From Bacteroidales bacterium (GTDB lineage: Bacteria > Bacteroidota > Bacteroidia > Bacteroidales > UBA3824): a stretch of DNA of 42,412 bases. Positions 23,322 through 32,091 of the stretch are shown piece by piece (the stretch's first letter is position 1; every line of letters starts with the position of its first letter). The DNA is taken from NCBI GenBank assembly GCA_017543645.1, contig JAFYFR010000061.1:1-42412 (forward strand), in the 5' to 3' direction. Position numbers and translations under genes: made by a program. Below the pieces are notes generated by a model. That model saw only the letters and a list, made by a program, of their open reading frames with translations, made no database searches and was not told the DNA's origin.

Positions 23322-25982
23322 ATGTCAGACGAACTACACAAGGAAGAACAGAATAATAATTTGCCGGCAAGCGGCGACACCGACGAGCACATCAGCGGGG
23401 GCGTGCAAAACCATCTGCATCTCAAATCAGTTTCGGGAATGTTTAAAAACTGGTTTATCGACTATGCCTCGTATGTAATACTGGAACGCGCAGTGCCTGA
23501 AATCGACGACGGACTCAAGCCTGTTCAACGCCGCATCCTCCATGCTATGAAGCGGTTAGACGACGGACGTTTCAACAAGGTGGCTAATATCGTGGGTTTT
23601 ACGATGCAGTACCACCCTCACGGCGACGCTTCTATCGGCGACGCGCTTGTGCAGCTCGGACAGAAAGACCTGATGATAGAGACCCAGGGAAACTGGGGTA
23701 ACATCCTCACCGGCGACAGCGCGGCAGCTCCTCGTTATATCGAGGCGCGTCTGTCGAAACTTGCCCTCGACGTGGTGTTCAATCCCAAGACCACACAGTG
23801 GAAACTATCTTACGACGGCCGTAACAAGGAGCCTATAACCCTGCCTGTAAAATTCCCGTTGCTTTTGGCGCAGGGAGTGGAGGGCATCGCTGTGGGACTT
23901 TCGTCAAAGATACTTCCGCACAATTTCAACGAACTTATGGACGCTTCGATAGCCTACCTCAGGGACGAGCCTTTTGAGCTTTTCCCCGACTTCCCTACAG
24001 GCGGCTCTATCGACGTATCAAAATATAACGACGGCGCGCGTGGCGGCAAGCTCCGTGTCCGTGCCAAAATCGAAAAAGTTGACAAACGCACCCTCGTTAT
24101 CACCGAGATTCCATTCAGCACCACTACCGAGAGCCTTATGGAATCAATTGTGTCGGCTAACGAAAAGGGCAAGATTAAAATAAAGAAAATCGAAGACAAG
24201 ACCGCCGCTAATGTGGAGATTGTGCTTAACCTCAATCCCGACGTGTCGCCCGATGTTACTATCGATGCTCTTTACGCATTTACCGACTGCGAAATTTCAA
24301 TCTCGCCTAACTCGTGCGTGATTGTAGACCGCAAGCCTAAGTTTATGAGCACGTCGGAGATTCTCCGCCACTCGGTCGACAAAACTGTGCAGCTGCTTAC
24401 TTTGGAACTGAACATACTGCTCGGTGAGCTCGCCGACAGCTGGCACGATGCCTCGCTCGAAAAAATCTTTATCGAGAACCATATCTACAACCTTATCGAA
24501 GACTGCGAAACGTGGGAGGCTATCGTGCAGACTATCGATACTGCTCTCGAACCGTTCAAGCATTTGCTCAAAAAGCCTGTTACCATCGACGATATAACTC
24601 GTCTGACAGAGCTGAAAATCAAACGTATATCCAAGTACGACGCTTTCAAGGCCGACAACTATATCAAGAGTCTCGAAAAGCAGATGGAGGAGGCGAAATA
24701 CAAACTCGAACATATAATAGATTATACCATAGAGTATTACACCAATATTAAAAACAAGTATGGCAAAGACCGCCAGCGCCGCACCGAAATCAAGAATTTC
24801 GACAATATTGTGGCACAGGAGGTGGTGGTTGCCAACGAAAAACTCTATGTCAACTGGGTTGATGGTTTTGCTGGAATGGGTCTTAAGAAAGACGAGTTTA
24901 TCTGCAACTGCTCTAATTTGGACGATGTGATAGTTTTCCACAAAAACGGAAAGTACACAATATCAAAGATTTCAGACAAATTCTTTATTGGCACCGACGC
25001 TATCCATGTAAACGTTTTCAAGAAGAACGACGAGCGCACTATTTATAATGTCATCTACCGCGACGGCGCTACGGGCATTTCCTACGCCAAACGCTTTAAT
25101 GTTAAGGGTATAACCCGCGACAAGGAGTACGATGTAACGCAGGGTACCAAGATGAGCGAGGTACTTTATTTTTCTGCCAATCCCAACGGCGAGGCGGAGA
25201 CCGTGAAGATATTGCTCAAGGCACGCGCCAAGCTCAAAAAGCGCAACTGGGAATACGATTTCGGCACTCTCAGCGTTAAAAACCGCGCGTCGATGGGCAA
25301 TATCATCACCAAATATCCTATCCACAAAATCACCAAGGTGGGCTCGGGCGTAAGCACTTTGGGAGGATTGAAAATATGGTTCGACACTTCGGTGATGCGT
25401 CTCAACACCGACAACCGTGGCGATTATGTGGGCGAGTTTGCCGGTGACGACAAGATTGTGGCTGTTACTAAGAACGGCTACTACCGTATCACTGGTTTCG
25501 ACCTCAGCACTCACTTCGACGATGATACTATATTGATAAAAAAATATAACCCAGAGGCGGTATTCTCTTTGGCTTATTTCGACGCTGACCTCGGATTCTG
25601 CTATCTCAAACGCTTTAATTTCGAACTTACCGAAAAAGAACAGTTCCTCCTTGGCGATAATACAGCAAGCCGTCTTTATGACATTACCGACGATTACGCG
25701 CCTAATCTTGTGGTATCGTTTGGCGGCAAAAACGAGGGACGTCCTGCCGAAACTATCGATGCGGTTGAGTTTATCGGTGTTAAGAGTTTCCGTGCAAGGG
25801 GCAAGCGCGTAAGCCTTTACGAAGTGACCGAGATGAAGTTTGAGCATAATCCCGATGCTCAGCCGCCCGCCGATGATGTTCCCGACGGCTCTACCGTGGA
25901 ATTAATCGAAGGCGAAGGCGACGACCCAGATTTCGAGATTATACGCCCTGGCGAAGAGTCGCAGATTCCGTTCGACTTTTAA
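23322..25982 (+). CDS. parC: DNA topoisomerase IV subunit A
   Basis: The DNA-cutting subunit of topoisomerase IV, which unlinks daughter chromosomes. The 886 residues begin MSDELHKEEQ; the open frame runs 21 codons further upstream but those lie across the promoter. Motifs: FIDYASYVILERAVPEIDDG, LKPVQRRILHAM, and the active-site tyrosine at about 139 in AAAPRYIEARLSK. A long coiled-coil segment and the C-terminal beta-pinwheel follow. The GyrA-box (QRRGGKG) is absent, which separates it from GyrA. The last 50 residues are acidic (VELIEGEGDDPDFEI). No parE gene lies next to it in the window. Confidence 0.95.
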   Translation: MSDELHKEEQNNNLPASGDTDEHISGGVQNHLHLKSVSGMFKNWFIDYASYVILERAVPEIDDGLKPVQRRILHAMKRLDDGRFNKVANIVGFTMQYHPHGDASIGDALVQLGQKDLMIETQGNWGNILTGDSAAAPRYIEARLSKLALDVVFNPKTTQWKLSYDGRNKEPITLPVKFPLLLAQGVEGIAVGLSSKILPHNFNELMDASIAYLRDEPFELFPDFPTGGSIDVSKYNDGARGGKLRVRAKIEKVDKRTLVITEIPFSTTTESLMESIVSANEKGKIKIKKIEDKTAANVEIVLNLNPDVSPDVTIDALYAFTDCEISISPNSCVIVDRKPKFMSTSEILRHSVDKTVQLLTLELNILLGELADSWHDASLEKIFIENHIYNLIEDCETWEAIVQTIDTALEPFKHLLKKPVTIDDITRLTELKIKRISKYDAFKADNYIKSLEKQMEEAKYKLEHIIDYTIEYYTNIKNKYGKDRQRRTEIKNFDNIVAQEVVVANEKLYVNWVDGFAGMGLKKDEFICNCSNLDDVIVFHKNGKYTISKISDKFFIGTDAIHVNVFKKNDERTIYNVIYRDGATGISYAKRFNVKGITRDKEYDVTQGTKMSEVLYFSANPNGEAETVKILLKARAKLKKRNWEYDFGTLSVKNRASMGNIITKYPIHKITKVGSGVSTLGGLKIWFDTSVMRLNTDNRGDYVGEFAGDDKIVAVTKNGYYRITGFDLSTHFDDDTILIKKYNPEAVFSLAYFDADLGFCYLKRFNFELTEKEQFLLGDNTASRLYDITDDYAPNLVVSFGGKNEGRPAETIDAVEFIGVKSFRARGKRVSLYEVTEMKFEHNPDAQPPADDVPDGSTVELIEGEGDDPDFEIIRPGEESQIPFDF

Positions 25983-25996
25983 TAATCAGGAATACA

Positions 25997-26047
25997 TTCT
26001 CCACAAAAAAGGCAGTCCGTTTAAAACAGGATTGCCTTGGTGGAGAA
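25997..26047 (+). terminator. Nested stem-loop after parC
   Basis: TTCTCCAC (25997-26004) pairs with GTGGAGAA (26040-26047), and inside it GGCA-TCC pairs with GGA-TGCC. A T-run is missing, so it may be a processing or stability structure rather than a classical terminator. Confidence 0.5.
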
Positions 26048-26136
26048 AAATATAAAACAAAAAAATATGAATTAAGTTTTGAAGTATGCCTTAGCGGAAT
26101 TGTATTTTTTTGAAAATCGTTGCAATTTTTTTGTGT

Positions 26137-26218
26137 AAAAAAACGGTCATTAGAAACATCACTCTATATTTCTAAAATGGCTTGTTGGAAATTAGCGTGT
26201 GAATAATTCTAATGACCG
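26137..26218 (-). terminator. Long-armed terminator after the amidase gene
   Basis: A 12-bp perfect inverted repeat, CGGTCATTAGAA (26144-26155) and TTCTAATGACCG (26207-26218), with a 51-nt interior that can pair further (CTAATTTC with GAAATATAG). On the minus strand the distal arm is followed by seven T. It begins 20 bases past the amidase stop. Confidence 0.7.
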
Positions 26219-26238
26219 ATTGTTAAACAATTTAATTA

Positions 26239-27297
26239 CTATTTCTGTTTAGTAATATATTTTGAGCTTGCCCAACCGGGAACAACAGCTTTGATTTTGA
26301 ACATGTTTTCCTGTTGTTCGAGGATGTTGAACTTAACGCCCTTGCTGAGGCTGCTTACCAAGCGTTTGGTCTTCTTTTCGTCGCTGTATAGCATGGCGTT
26401 GTCGGAGAGAAGCTCGCCGTCGTAGTCGCTGTCGGAGTTGTCTTGCTCAACAAATTCCTTGTCGACCCAACCTGAAATTTCGCGGAGGATGTTGTACCAG
26501 TCGCCCTGTTCGCCGATGATGTAGACGAAAGTTCCGGCCGGAATCGGACTTGATTTCAAAGCCGCGTTGCTGCTCGGTTCGGTGCGGAAGTTGAGCTTGA
26601 CGGTTACTTTTCCGAGTACGAGTGCTTTGGTGGCCGACTCTTCCATTGCGTGAGCAAAGAGGTCGTTTATACTGATGTTTTTCTTTGCGAGGACTTCGGT
26701 GCGCATTTCGTCGAGGGGGAATGCCGGACCCGGGTCGCATTTTCTTCCGGGAGCAATCTCTTCGTGTCCGAGAATCTCTTTGATTTCGTAAGCGTTGCAG
26801 AGAGCTTGGCAGATTTCTTTAACGGTTTTGATTTGGGCATCGGTGTACTTGTACCAATAGTTCATCTTGGTAACGCTGTTGCGGTGCTTGCCTACAAAAA
26901 CTTTGCTTTCGGGGGTTGGGGTCTTTTTCTCTTTTTTGGCTTCCCACCAAGTGTAGTATTTGCCGTCGATTTTCTGCAGATAGCCCGGATTCGATATTTC
27001 GATACCGATAGAGAAATTATTGTACGACGAACGTCCGCCGTAGGAGCTTGTGCCTGCGTGAACAGCTTTGCGGTTAAAGTCAACCATCTGAGTTACCGAG
27101 CCGTCTTCGCTTACTACCATGTGAGCCGATGTGGTAGCTGTCTTTGCCGCGAATAATTTGACAGTAGCGGCTCCGCTTGCGCCTGCCGTATAGTGTATAA
27201 TTATTGCGTCTGGCTTCATTTCGGCGGTTCTGTTCCATTTTGTGGCTTGTACATAGGATACGTTGTCGCCTACTAATCTGTTGTTTTTTACTTCCAT
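26239..27297 (-). CDS. N-acetylmuramoyl-L-alanine amidase (Amidase_2/AmpD fold) with SH3 domains
   Basis: Predicted to cut the bond between muramic acid and the peptide stem of peptidoglycan. The catalytic domain (about 25-200) has its zinc ligands: His35 in IIHYTAG, then GHEEIAPGRKCDPGPAF near 175-191 with the second His and Asp. Two SH3-like modules follow (about 225-285, containing LNFRTEPSSN, and about 300-352, ending GWASSKYIT). There is no signal peptide or membrane segment in the 352 residues, so the route to the wall is unclear. The arrangement resembles phage endolysins or T6SS-like effectors, but no phage, holin or secretion genes are nearby. It is a single-gene unit. Confidence 0.9.
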   Translation of the reverse strand: MEVKNNRLVGDNVSYVQATKWNRTAEMKPDAIIIHYTAGASGAATVKLFAAKTATTSAHMVVSEDGSVTQMVDFNRKAVHAGTSSYGGRSSYNNFSIGIEISNPGYLQKIDGKYYTWWEAKKEKKTPTPESKVFVGKHRNSVTKMNYWYKYTDAQIKTVKEICQALCNAYEIKEILGHEEIAPGRKCDPGPAFPLDEMRTEVLAKKNISINDLFAHAMEESATKALVLGKVTVKLNFRTEPSSNAALKSSPIPAGTFVYIIGEQGDWYNILREISGWVDKEFVEQDNSDSDYDGELLSDNAMLYSDEKKTKRLVSSLSKGVKFNILEQQENMFKIKAVVPGWASSKYITKQK

Positions 27298-27370
27298 AAT
27301 GAAATTATTTGCATCTTTAATTACTTTGCTAATTTACAAAAAAAATTGTAAACGTATATTTTTTTTCAAT

Positions 27371-28681
27371 TTATTTTGAAAAAAACTCTTTAAATATATT
27401 TTTTATGTTGAAATGGTCGTATACACCGCATAGTTCGCGTGCAGAGTGCATGGCGAGCAGCGGAGTGCCAACGTCTACGCTCTTGATGTCGATTTGCGAC
27501 GAGAGTATGTTACCCAATGTGGAGCCGCCGGGCAGGTTTGAACGGTTGGTAAAGTGCTGAACGCGTGTGCCTACGTTCTGTGCCAATGCTGTGAATATCG
27601 CTGCCGATTCTGCGTCGGTGGTGTATTTCTGGTTGGAGTTGAATTTTATCACTGGCCCGTGGTTGATGATTGGATGGTTTGTGGGGCAGGCGGCTTCGGG
27701 ATAGTTGGGGTGTACGGCGTGGGCTGCGTCTGCCGAAATCAGGAACGAGTTGTAGACCGCCTGCATATACTCCTCTTTGTCGCCGTTGAGCTTGTAGATT
27801 ATGCGTTCCAGAATATTCTTAAGAAACGGAGAACCTGCGCCCTGCCGCGACCGGCTGCCAACTTCTTCGTTGTCGAAACAAGCCACCATCTGTGTGGAAT
27901 TGATTATCGGACTGGTGAAAAGGCTCTCCATGGCGGCGTGTATCATGGCGAGGTTGTCTAATTTTGGCGAAAGTATAAACTCGCTGTTCGCACCCACAAG
28001 GCATCCTTTTTCGGTGTCGTAGAGCGAAAGGTCGAAGTTGAGGATGTTGTCGGGCGAGGTGTTGAGTTCCGAGGCTATCATGTCAACGAGGTAGTTGCTG
28101 CTTTCCAACGGTGATTTTATGCAGCACAATATCGGTTGTACATGTGTCTGTGGGTCAATTGGTTTGCCGTCGTTGACATTGCGGTTGAAATGTATGGCGA
28201 GGTTGGGAATTGTAAGAATCGGGCGTTTGGCGTTGTACTGGCGGATTTCGGGGTGGAACGGGTCTTTGGTTTTGAGTGCGACCCTTCCAGCTATCGATAG
28301 CGGACGGTCGAACCATGTGCTGAGTATTGTGCTGCCGTATATCTCGGTGTTGAGCTTGAGGTATCCGTATGATGAAATTTCGGGGTTGGGCTTTACTTTG
28401 ATGCACGGCGAGTCGGTGTGTGCGGCAATTATTCTGAAACCGTCTGTTTCGGGCGAACCCATTCCTACTATGAAGGTTACAAGGGCGGTGTCGTTTTGTG
28501 AAACAAAATATTTGCCCTCTTTTTCGATTTTCCAATCTTCGGTGAGGCTCAGCTCTTTGAAGCCTTTGCGCAAGAGAGCCGCCTTGATATTGCGTGTAAC
28601 GTGGAACGCGCTCGGGCTATACGAGATAAAATCGATTAAGTCGTTGGCAAATTCCTGTTGTTCGTTCAAATTTTTTTTCAT
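27371..28681 (-). CDS. M18-family aminopeptidase
   Basis: A cytoplasmic zinc aminopeptidase that removes N-terminal residues, often acidic ones, from peptides. The 436 residues match M18 enzymes. Metal and catalytic motifs are AAHTDSPCIKVKPNP (about 88-102), SPKLDNLAMIHAAMES, FDNEEVGSRSRQGAGS (about 268-283), ISADAAHAVHPNYPE (about 313-327) and the C-terminal AMHSARELCG (near 412). It begins 14 nt after the stop of the SpoIIE receptor gene and is probably on the same mRNA. Confidence 0.95.
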   Translation of the reverse strand: MKKNLNEQQEFANDLIDFISYSPSAFHVTRNIKAALLRKGFKELSLTEDWKIEKEGKYFVSQNDTALVTFIVGMGSPETDGFRIIAAHTDSPCIKVKPNPEISSYGYLKLNTEIYGSTILSTWFDRPLSIAGRVALKTKDPFHPEIRQYNAKRPILTIPNLAIHFNRNVNDGKPIDPQTHVQPILCCIKSPLESSNYLVDMIASELNTSPDNILNFDLSLYDTEKGCLVGANSEFILSPKLDNLAMIHAAMESLFTSPIINSTQMVACFDNEEVGSRSRQGAGSPFLKNILERIIYKLNGDKEEYMQAVYNSFLISADAAHAVHPNYPEAACPTNHPIINHGPVIKFNSNQKYTTDAESAAIFTALAQNVGTRVQHFTNRSNLPGGSTLGNILSSQIDIKSVDVGTPLLAMHSARELCGVYDHFNIKNIFKEFFSK

Positions 28682-28695
28682 TTGTTTTTGTTTTT

Positions 28696-31600
28696 CTAAA
28701 GTTTGAATCCTATAACCAGTATGTCGTCAGTCTGTTCTGTGTCGCCGTCTTTCATCCACTGCTCTATGCGGGCGTTGAGCATCTCTTTCTGCTCATTGGG
28801 TGGAAGGTTGTGGATTTCCAAAAGCAGCTCGCGCATGTGCTTGATCATGAACTTGCGTTGCTGAGGGCCTCCGAACTGGTCTTGGTATCCGTCGGAGAAC
28901 ATATAGAACCAAGTGCCGGGTTTTACTGGTATCTCATTTTTTGTGTAGTGGAAGTCGTCTTCTATCTGGTCGCCGCCAATACCTTGCTTATCGGCTTTTA
29001 CGGTAACGAGCTCACCGTCGGCAGAGATGTAAATCAGCGGGTTTTTTGCGCCGGTGAATTCCACTACTTTGCGTTTTTTGTCGATAGAGCAGAGAGCCAT
29101 GTCCATGCCGTCGTGGTTTTCGGTCTGGTCTTGGTTGAGAGCCTTGCGGATGTAGCGGTTCTGGTGTGTGAGTATGTCGTGCGATTCCACTATGCCCTTG
29201 CTTACGAGTGTGGTGAGAATTTCTGCGCCCACCATGCTCATGAACGCTCCCGGAACGCCGTGTCCTGTACAGTCGGCGGCAGTGATGATTATCCTGTCGG
29301 CAGTTTCGGCAAACCAGTAGAAGTCGCCGCTCACGATGTCGCGAGGACGGAATAATATAAAGTGTTCGGGCAGGGCCTCCTGAATACGGCTGTCGAGCGG
29401 AAGCATCGCCTTCTGAATACGGCTGGCGTAGTTGATACTGTCGGTGATACTCTTGTTCTTTTCGGTAATCTCCTTGTTTTTTTCAACTATCTCGGCGGTG
29501 CGCTCGCTTACAATACGTTCGAGACGCTGTTTGTCTTTGAGCAGCTTGCGGTTATAGATTTTTACAAATGCGTAAATCACTGCCGCCAATGCCAAACCGT
29601 AGAGTATGTACGCCCAGATGGACATATACCACGGTGGTAGTACCGAGAACGAAATCTGCGCCACGATGCTCTCTTGTCCGAGGAAGTTACGGGCTTTAAC
29701 CATAAAGGTGTAGCTGCCCGGCGAAAGGTTGTTGAACTCTTTTGAGGTTTCGTCCTTCCATTCGCTCCAGTCGGCATCGTTGTTTTCGAGATAGATTTTG
29801 AATTTGGTGAACTCGGGATGCTCGTATGAGTTGGCGCTGTATTCAAATTTAACTCCGTTGTGTGAGTAGGGAAGTTCGATTTTCAATTTTTTGCTCTGAA
29901 CGGAATCAATCTCGCCCGCTTGGTCGGCAAATGCACCGCCGAAGAGCAGCGAGTCGCCGTGTGTGGTTATCATGCGGCGGATAAACGAGCGGAACTTTGT
30001 CTGGTTGTCCTGACGGATTTTGGAGTCGTAGCAGAGCAGCTCCTTGTCGGTTCCAAGAAGGTAGCAGCTGTCGCCAATCTCCTTGAGTTTGTAAATTCTG
30101 TTGGCGTATGGCATAAACAGCTCTGTGTTTAATACGGTGTCGTTACCGTTGCAGTATCCGAAACCAATTTCGGGAGTTGCGTTTCCGCGCTTTGTCTTTT
30201 GGAATGTGAACCAAACCTTGCCGTATGAGTCGTTGTAGATGTAGTTGGATTCAACTATTCCGTTGAACATATTGTTGTATCTGGCGTACTCTTTGAAAGT
30301 GTCGGCGGCTCTGTCGTAGATGTAGAAACCGCTTGTGGATGCTACCACAAGATCGTCGCCTACTTCGTAGATGTAATTGCCTATGTTTGAGGCCAATCCC
30401 TTTGTTTCATCGTAAAGTTTTGCCTCTTTTACAGTTTTGAATGCGGTGTCGATTTCGAGCCGGAAAACGCCAGTCTCCTTTTTCGACACCCAGAAATATC
30501 CGTCGGCATCTTCTATTATGTGGCGGGTTTCCATATTATAGCCTTCGTCGATGCTGTGTTTTTTAGCCCATTTGCCTTCCTTGCCCAAGGCGTAGACCGA
30601 AAGACCGCCGATATTGCCGCACAAAAGCAGGTCGCTACGGTCTTTGGGACGGATAACAGTGCGTACCATTGAGCTTGTCTGGTCGGCGGAGTAACATTCG
30701 CCGTTGGGCGACACTGCGATGATGCCGTTTGACGTTCCGCAGATTACTTGATCACCGATGATTTCTATGTCGGTGATTTTTAGTTGGTTTTTCTCTTTGG
30801 GTAATGTAATGGGCTTGAATGTGTTAGCTCCGCCAGTCTTGAGGTTTTCGGAGTTGATATTATAAAGGATGTCGCCGCCCACAAGATAGACTTTGTCGTT
30901 TAACTGACCAATGGAGCTTACCCTCTCGATGCCCGGAATCACAGTTAATGGCGAATAGAGGTCTACATAGCTGATGCCGTTACCCGTGAGCAGCCACAAA
31001 CCACAGTCGTTGTCTTGGTAAAGCGAAATTATCTGGTTGTCGCAAACACCTGTGGCTGTGTTCAACCGCTTGATAACGTTGTAGTTATTGTCGGTAATGA
31101 TAACGCCGTTTTTTAATGTTCCAAAAGCGTAGTATCCGCCTTTGAGCGGAATGGCGCAGTAGATGTTAGACGATATAAGCTCTTGGTTCAGCGGAGTTTC
31201 TATTACAGAAATCTTGTCTCCAGAGTAAGATACAATGCCTAATTCTTTGGTGGCGAGTATTTTTTCAACGCTGTTTTCTGAAAGAATCGAAACTACTTGG
31301 TTGTCGATAAGCGTGTCGCTTCCCGGCAATGGCATAATAGGGTTCTCATGGCGGTTAAAAAATTCACAATATCCTTTGGCTGAATGGTTTACGTAGATAT
31401 GTCCGTTGTATTGGAGAAGATACGAAAAAACGCTGTTTCCTTCAATCGGGAGAATTTTGATTGAGTCTTGGTCGTAGTGCATTATTTGCGATGTGGAGCA
31501 GAACACCACGCTGCCGTCGTCGGTTACCGTGATGCCGTACACCTTGATATTTTGGTACTTTTCGGGAATTTTGTCCAAAAGTGTGGTATACTGCATAGTG

Positions 31601-31929
31601 CCGGTGGAGTCGGGTGAGAGGTATCCTATGTCGGAGTTGCCGCCGACGTAGATTCTGTTGCCTTGTGTGGCGAGAGCGAGTACCGAGGAATTTTTTGAGG
31701 TGCTTATCTGTCGCCAGTTGATTCCGTCGTATTCGAGCACGCCTCTTGTGTTGGCAATGTAGAGCATGCCACGGAAGTCCTGTACGGCGCACCAATTTTG
31801 CTTGCTCGACTGGTATTCTTCGGGTGAAAAGTTTCTTATATAAGGCAAGCCAGTGTTGTTTATCTTCTGTGCAAAAATGGCGTTTATACTTACTAATAGC
31901 GCAACTATAAGTGTAACAGCGTTTTTCAT
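28696..31929 (-). CDS. Transmembrane receptor: beta-propeller, Y_Y_Y domain and SpoIIE/PP2C phosphatase
   Basis: A signalling receptor of 1077 residues. The signal peptide (MKNAVTLIVALLVSINAIFAQ) fixes the start; the longer frame crosses a promoter. Residues of about 25-685 form Reg_prop-type beta-propeller blades (LGIVSYSGDKI, DNDCGLWLLTGNGISYVDLY). A Y_Y_Y domain (about 690-765, ending GSYTFMVKARN) precedes one membrane helix near 770. Then come a coiled coil (ERTAEIVEKNKEITEKNKS) and the PP2C/SpoIIE domain from about 855, with RPRDIVSGDFYWF, ADCTGHGVPGAFMSMVG and FSDGYQDQFGG holding the metal-binding Asp residues. Such phosphatases usually act on STAS anti-sigma antagonists or similar phosphoproteins; no such partner is in the window. 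M18 peptidase follows after 14 nt. Confidence 0.92.
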   Translation of the reverse strand: MKNAVTLIVALLVSINAIFAQKINNTGLPYIRNFSPEEYQSSKQNWCAVQDFRGMLYIANTRGVLEYDGINWRQISTSKNSSVLALATQGNRIYVGGNSDIGYLSPDSTGTMQYTTLLDKIPEKYQNIKVYGITVTDDGSVVFCSTSQIMHYDQDSIKILPIEGNSVFSYLLQYNGHIYVNHSAKGYCEFFNRHENPIMPLPGSDTLIDNQVVSILSENSVEKILATKELGIVSYSGDKISVIETPLNQELISSNIYCAIPLKGGYYAFGTLKNGVIITDNNYNVIKRLNTATGVCDNQIISLYQDNDCGLWLLTGNGISYVDLYSPLTVIPGIERVSSIGQLNDKVYLVGGDILYNINSENLKTGGANTFKPITLPKEKNQLKITDIEIIGDQVICGTSNGIIAVSPNGECYSADQTSSMVRTVIRPKDRSDLLLCGNIGGLSVYALGKEGKWAKKHSIDEGYNMETRHIIEDADGYFWVSKKETGVFRLEIDTAFKTVKEAKLYDETKGLASNIGNYIYEVGDDLVVASTSGFYIYDRAADTFKEYARYNNMFNGIVESNYIYNDSYGKVWFTFQKTKRGNATPEIGFGYCNGNDTVLNTELFMPYANRIYKLKEIGDSCYLLGTDKELLCYDSKIRQDNQTKFRSFIRRMITTHGDSLLFGGAFADQAGEIDSVQSKKLKIELPYSHNGVKFEYSANSYEHPEFTKFKIYLENNDADWSEWKDETSKEFNNLSPGSYTFMVKARNFLGQESIVAQISFSVLPPWYMSIWAYILYGLALAAVIYAFVKIYNRKLLKDKQRLERIVSERTAEIVEKNKEITEKNKSITDSINYASRIQKAMLPLDSRIQEALPEHFILFRPRDIVSGDFYWFAETADRIIITAADCTGHGVPGAFMSMVGAEILTTLVSKGIVESHDILTHQNRYIRKALNQDQTENHDGMDMALCSIDKKRKVVEFTGAKNPLIYISADGELVTVKADKQGIGGDQIEDDFHYTKNEIPVKPGTWFYMFSDGYQDQFGGPQQRKFMIKHMRELLLEIHNLPPNEQKEMLNARIEQWMKDGDTEQTDDILVIGFKL

Positions 31930-31978
31930 TCTTTTGCTTGTTATTTTTCCTGTAAAAAAATAGATTGCATTGTCATTC

Positions 31979-31986
31979 CAAATATA
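31979..31986 (-). promoter_or_regulatory. -7 promoter element of the SpoIIE receptor gene
   Basis: TATATTTG on the minus strand, 50 bases before the signal-peptide ATG. The nearest TTTG (31998-32001) is only 11 nt away, so the -33 box is unclear. Confidence 0.5.
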
Positions 31987-32028
31987 CAAATATTTTGCAA
32001 ATTTTTGAAAAATTGTTCACTATTTAAC

Positions 32029-32065
32029 AAAAAAAGATTTTTTGCAAAGCAAAAAATCTTTTTTT
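32029..32065. terminator. Terminator after the 729-residue protein gene
   Basis: A 17-bp perfect stem (AAAAAAAGATTTTTTGC / GCAAAAAATCTTTTTTT) with a loop of three A. It ends in a T-run in both directions and lies 27 bases past the gene's stop. Confidence 0.88.
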
Positions 32066-32091
32066 CCATAGAAAATGTATTGTCCGAGCTT

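Noticed and set aside
23322..25982. DNA gyrase subunit A
   Set aside because: The GyrA-box is not present in the C-terminal pinwheel and the overall length and acidic tail match Bacteroidota ParC.
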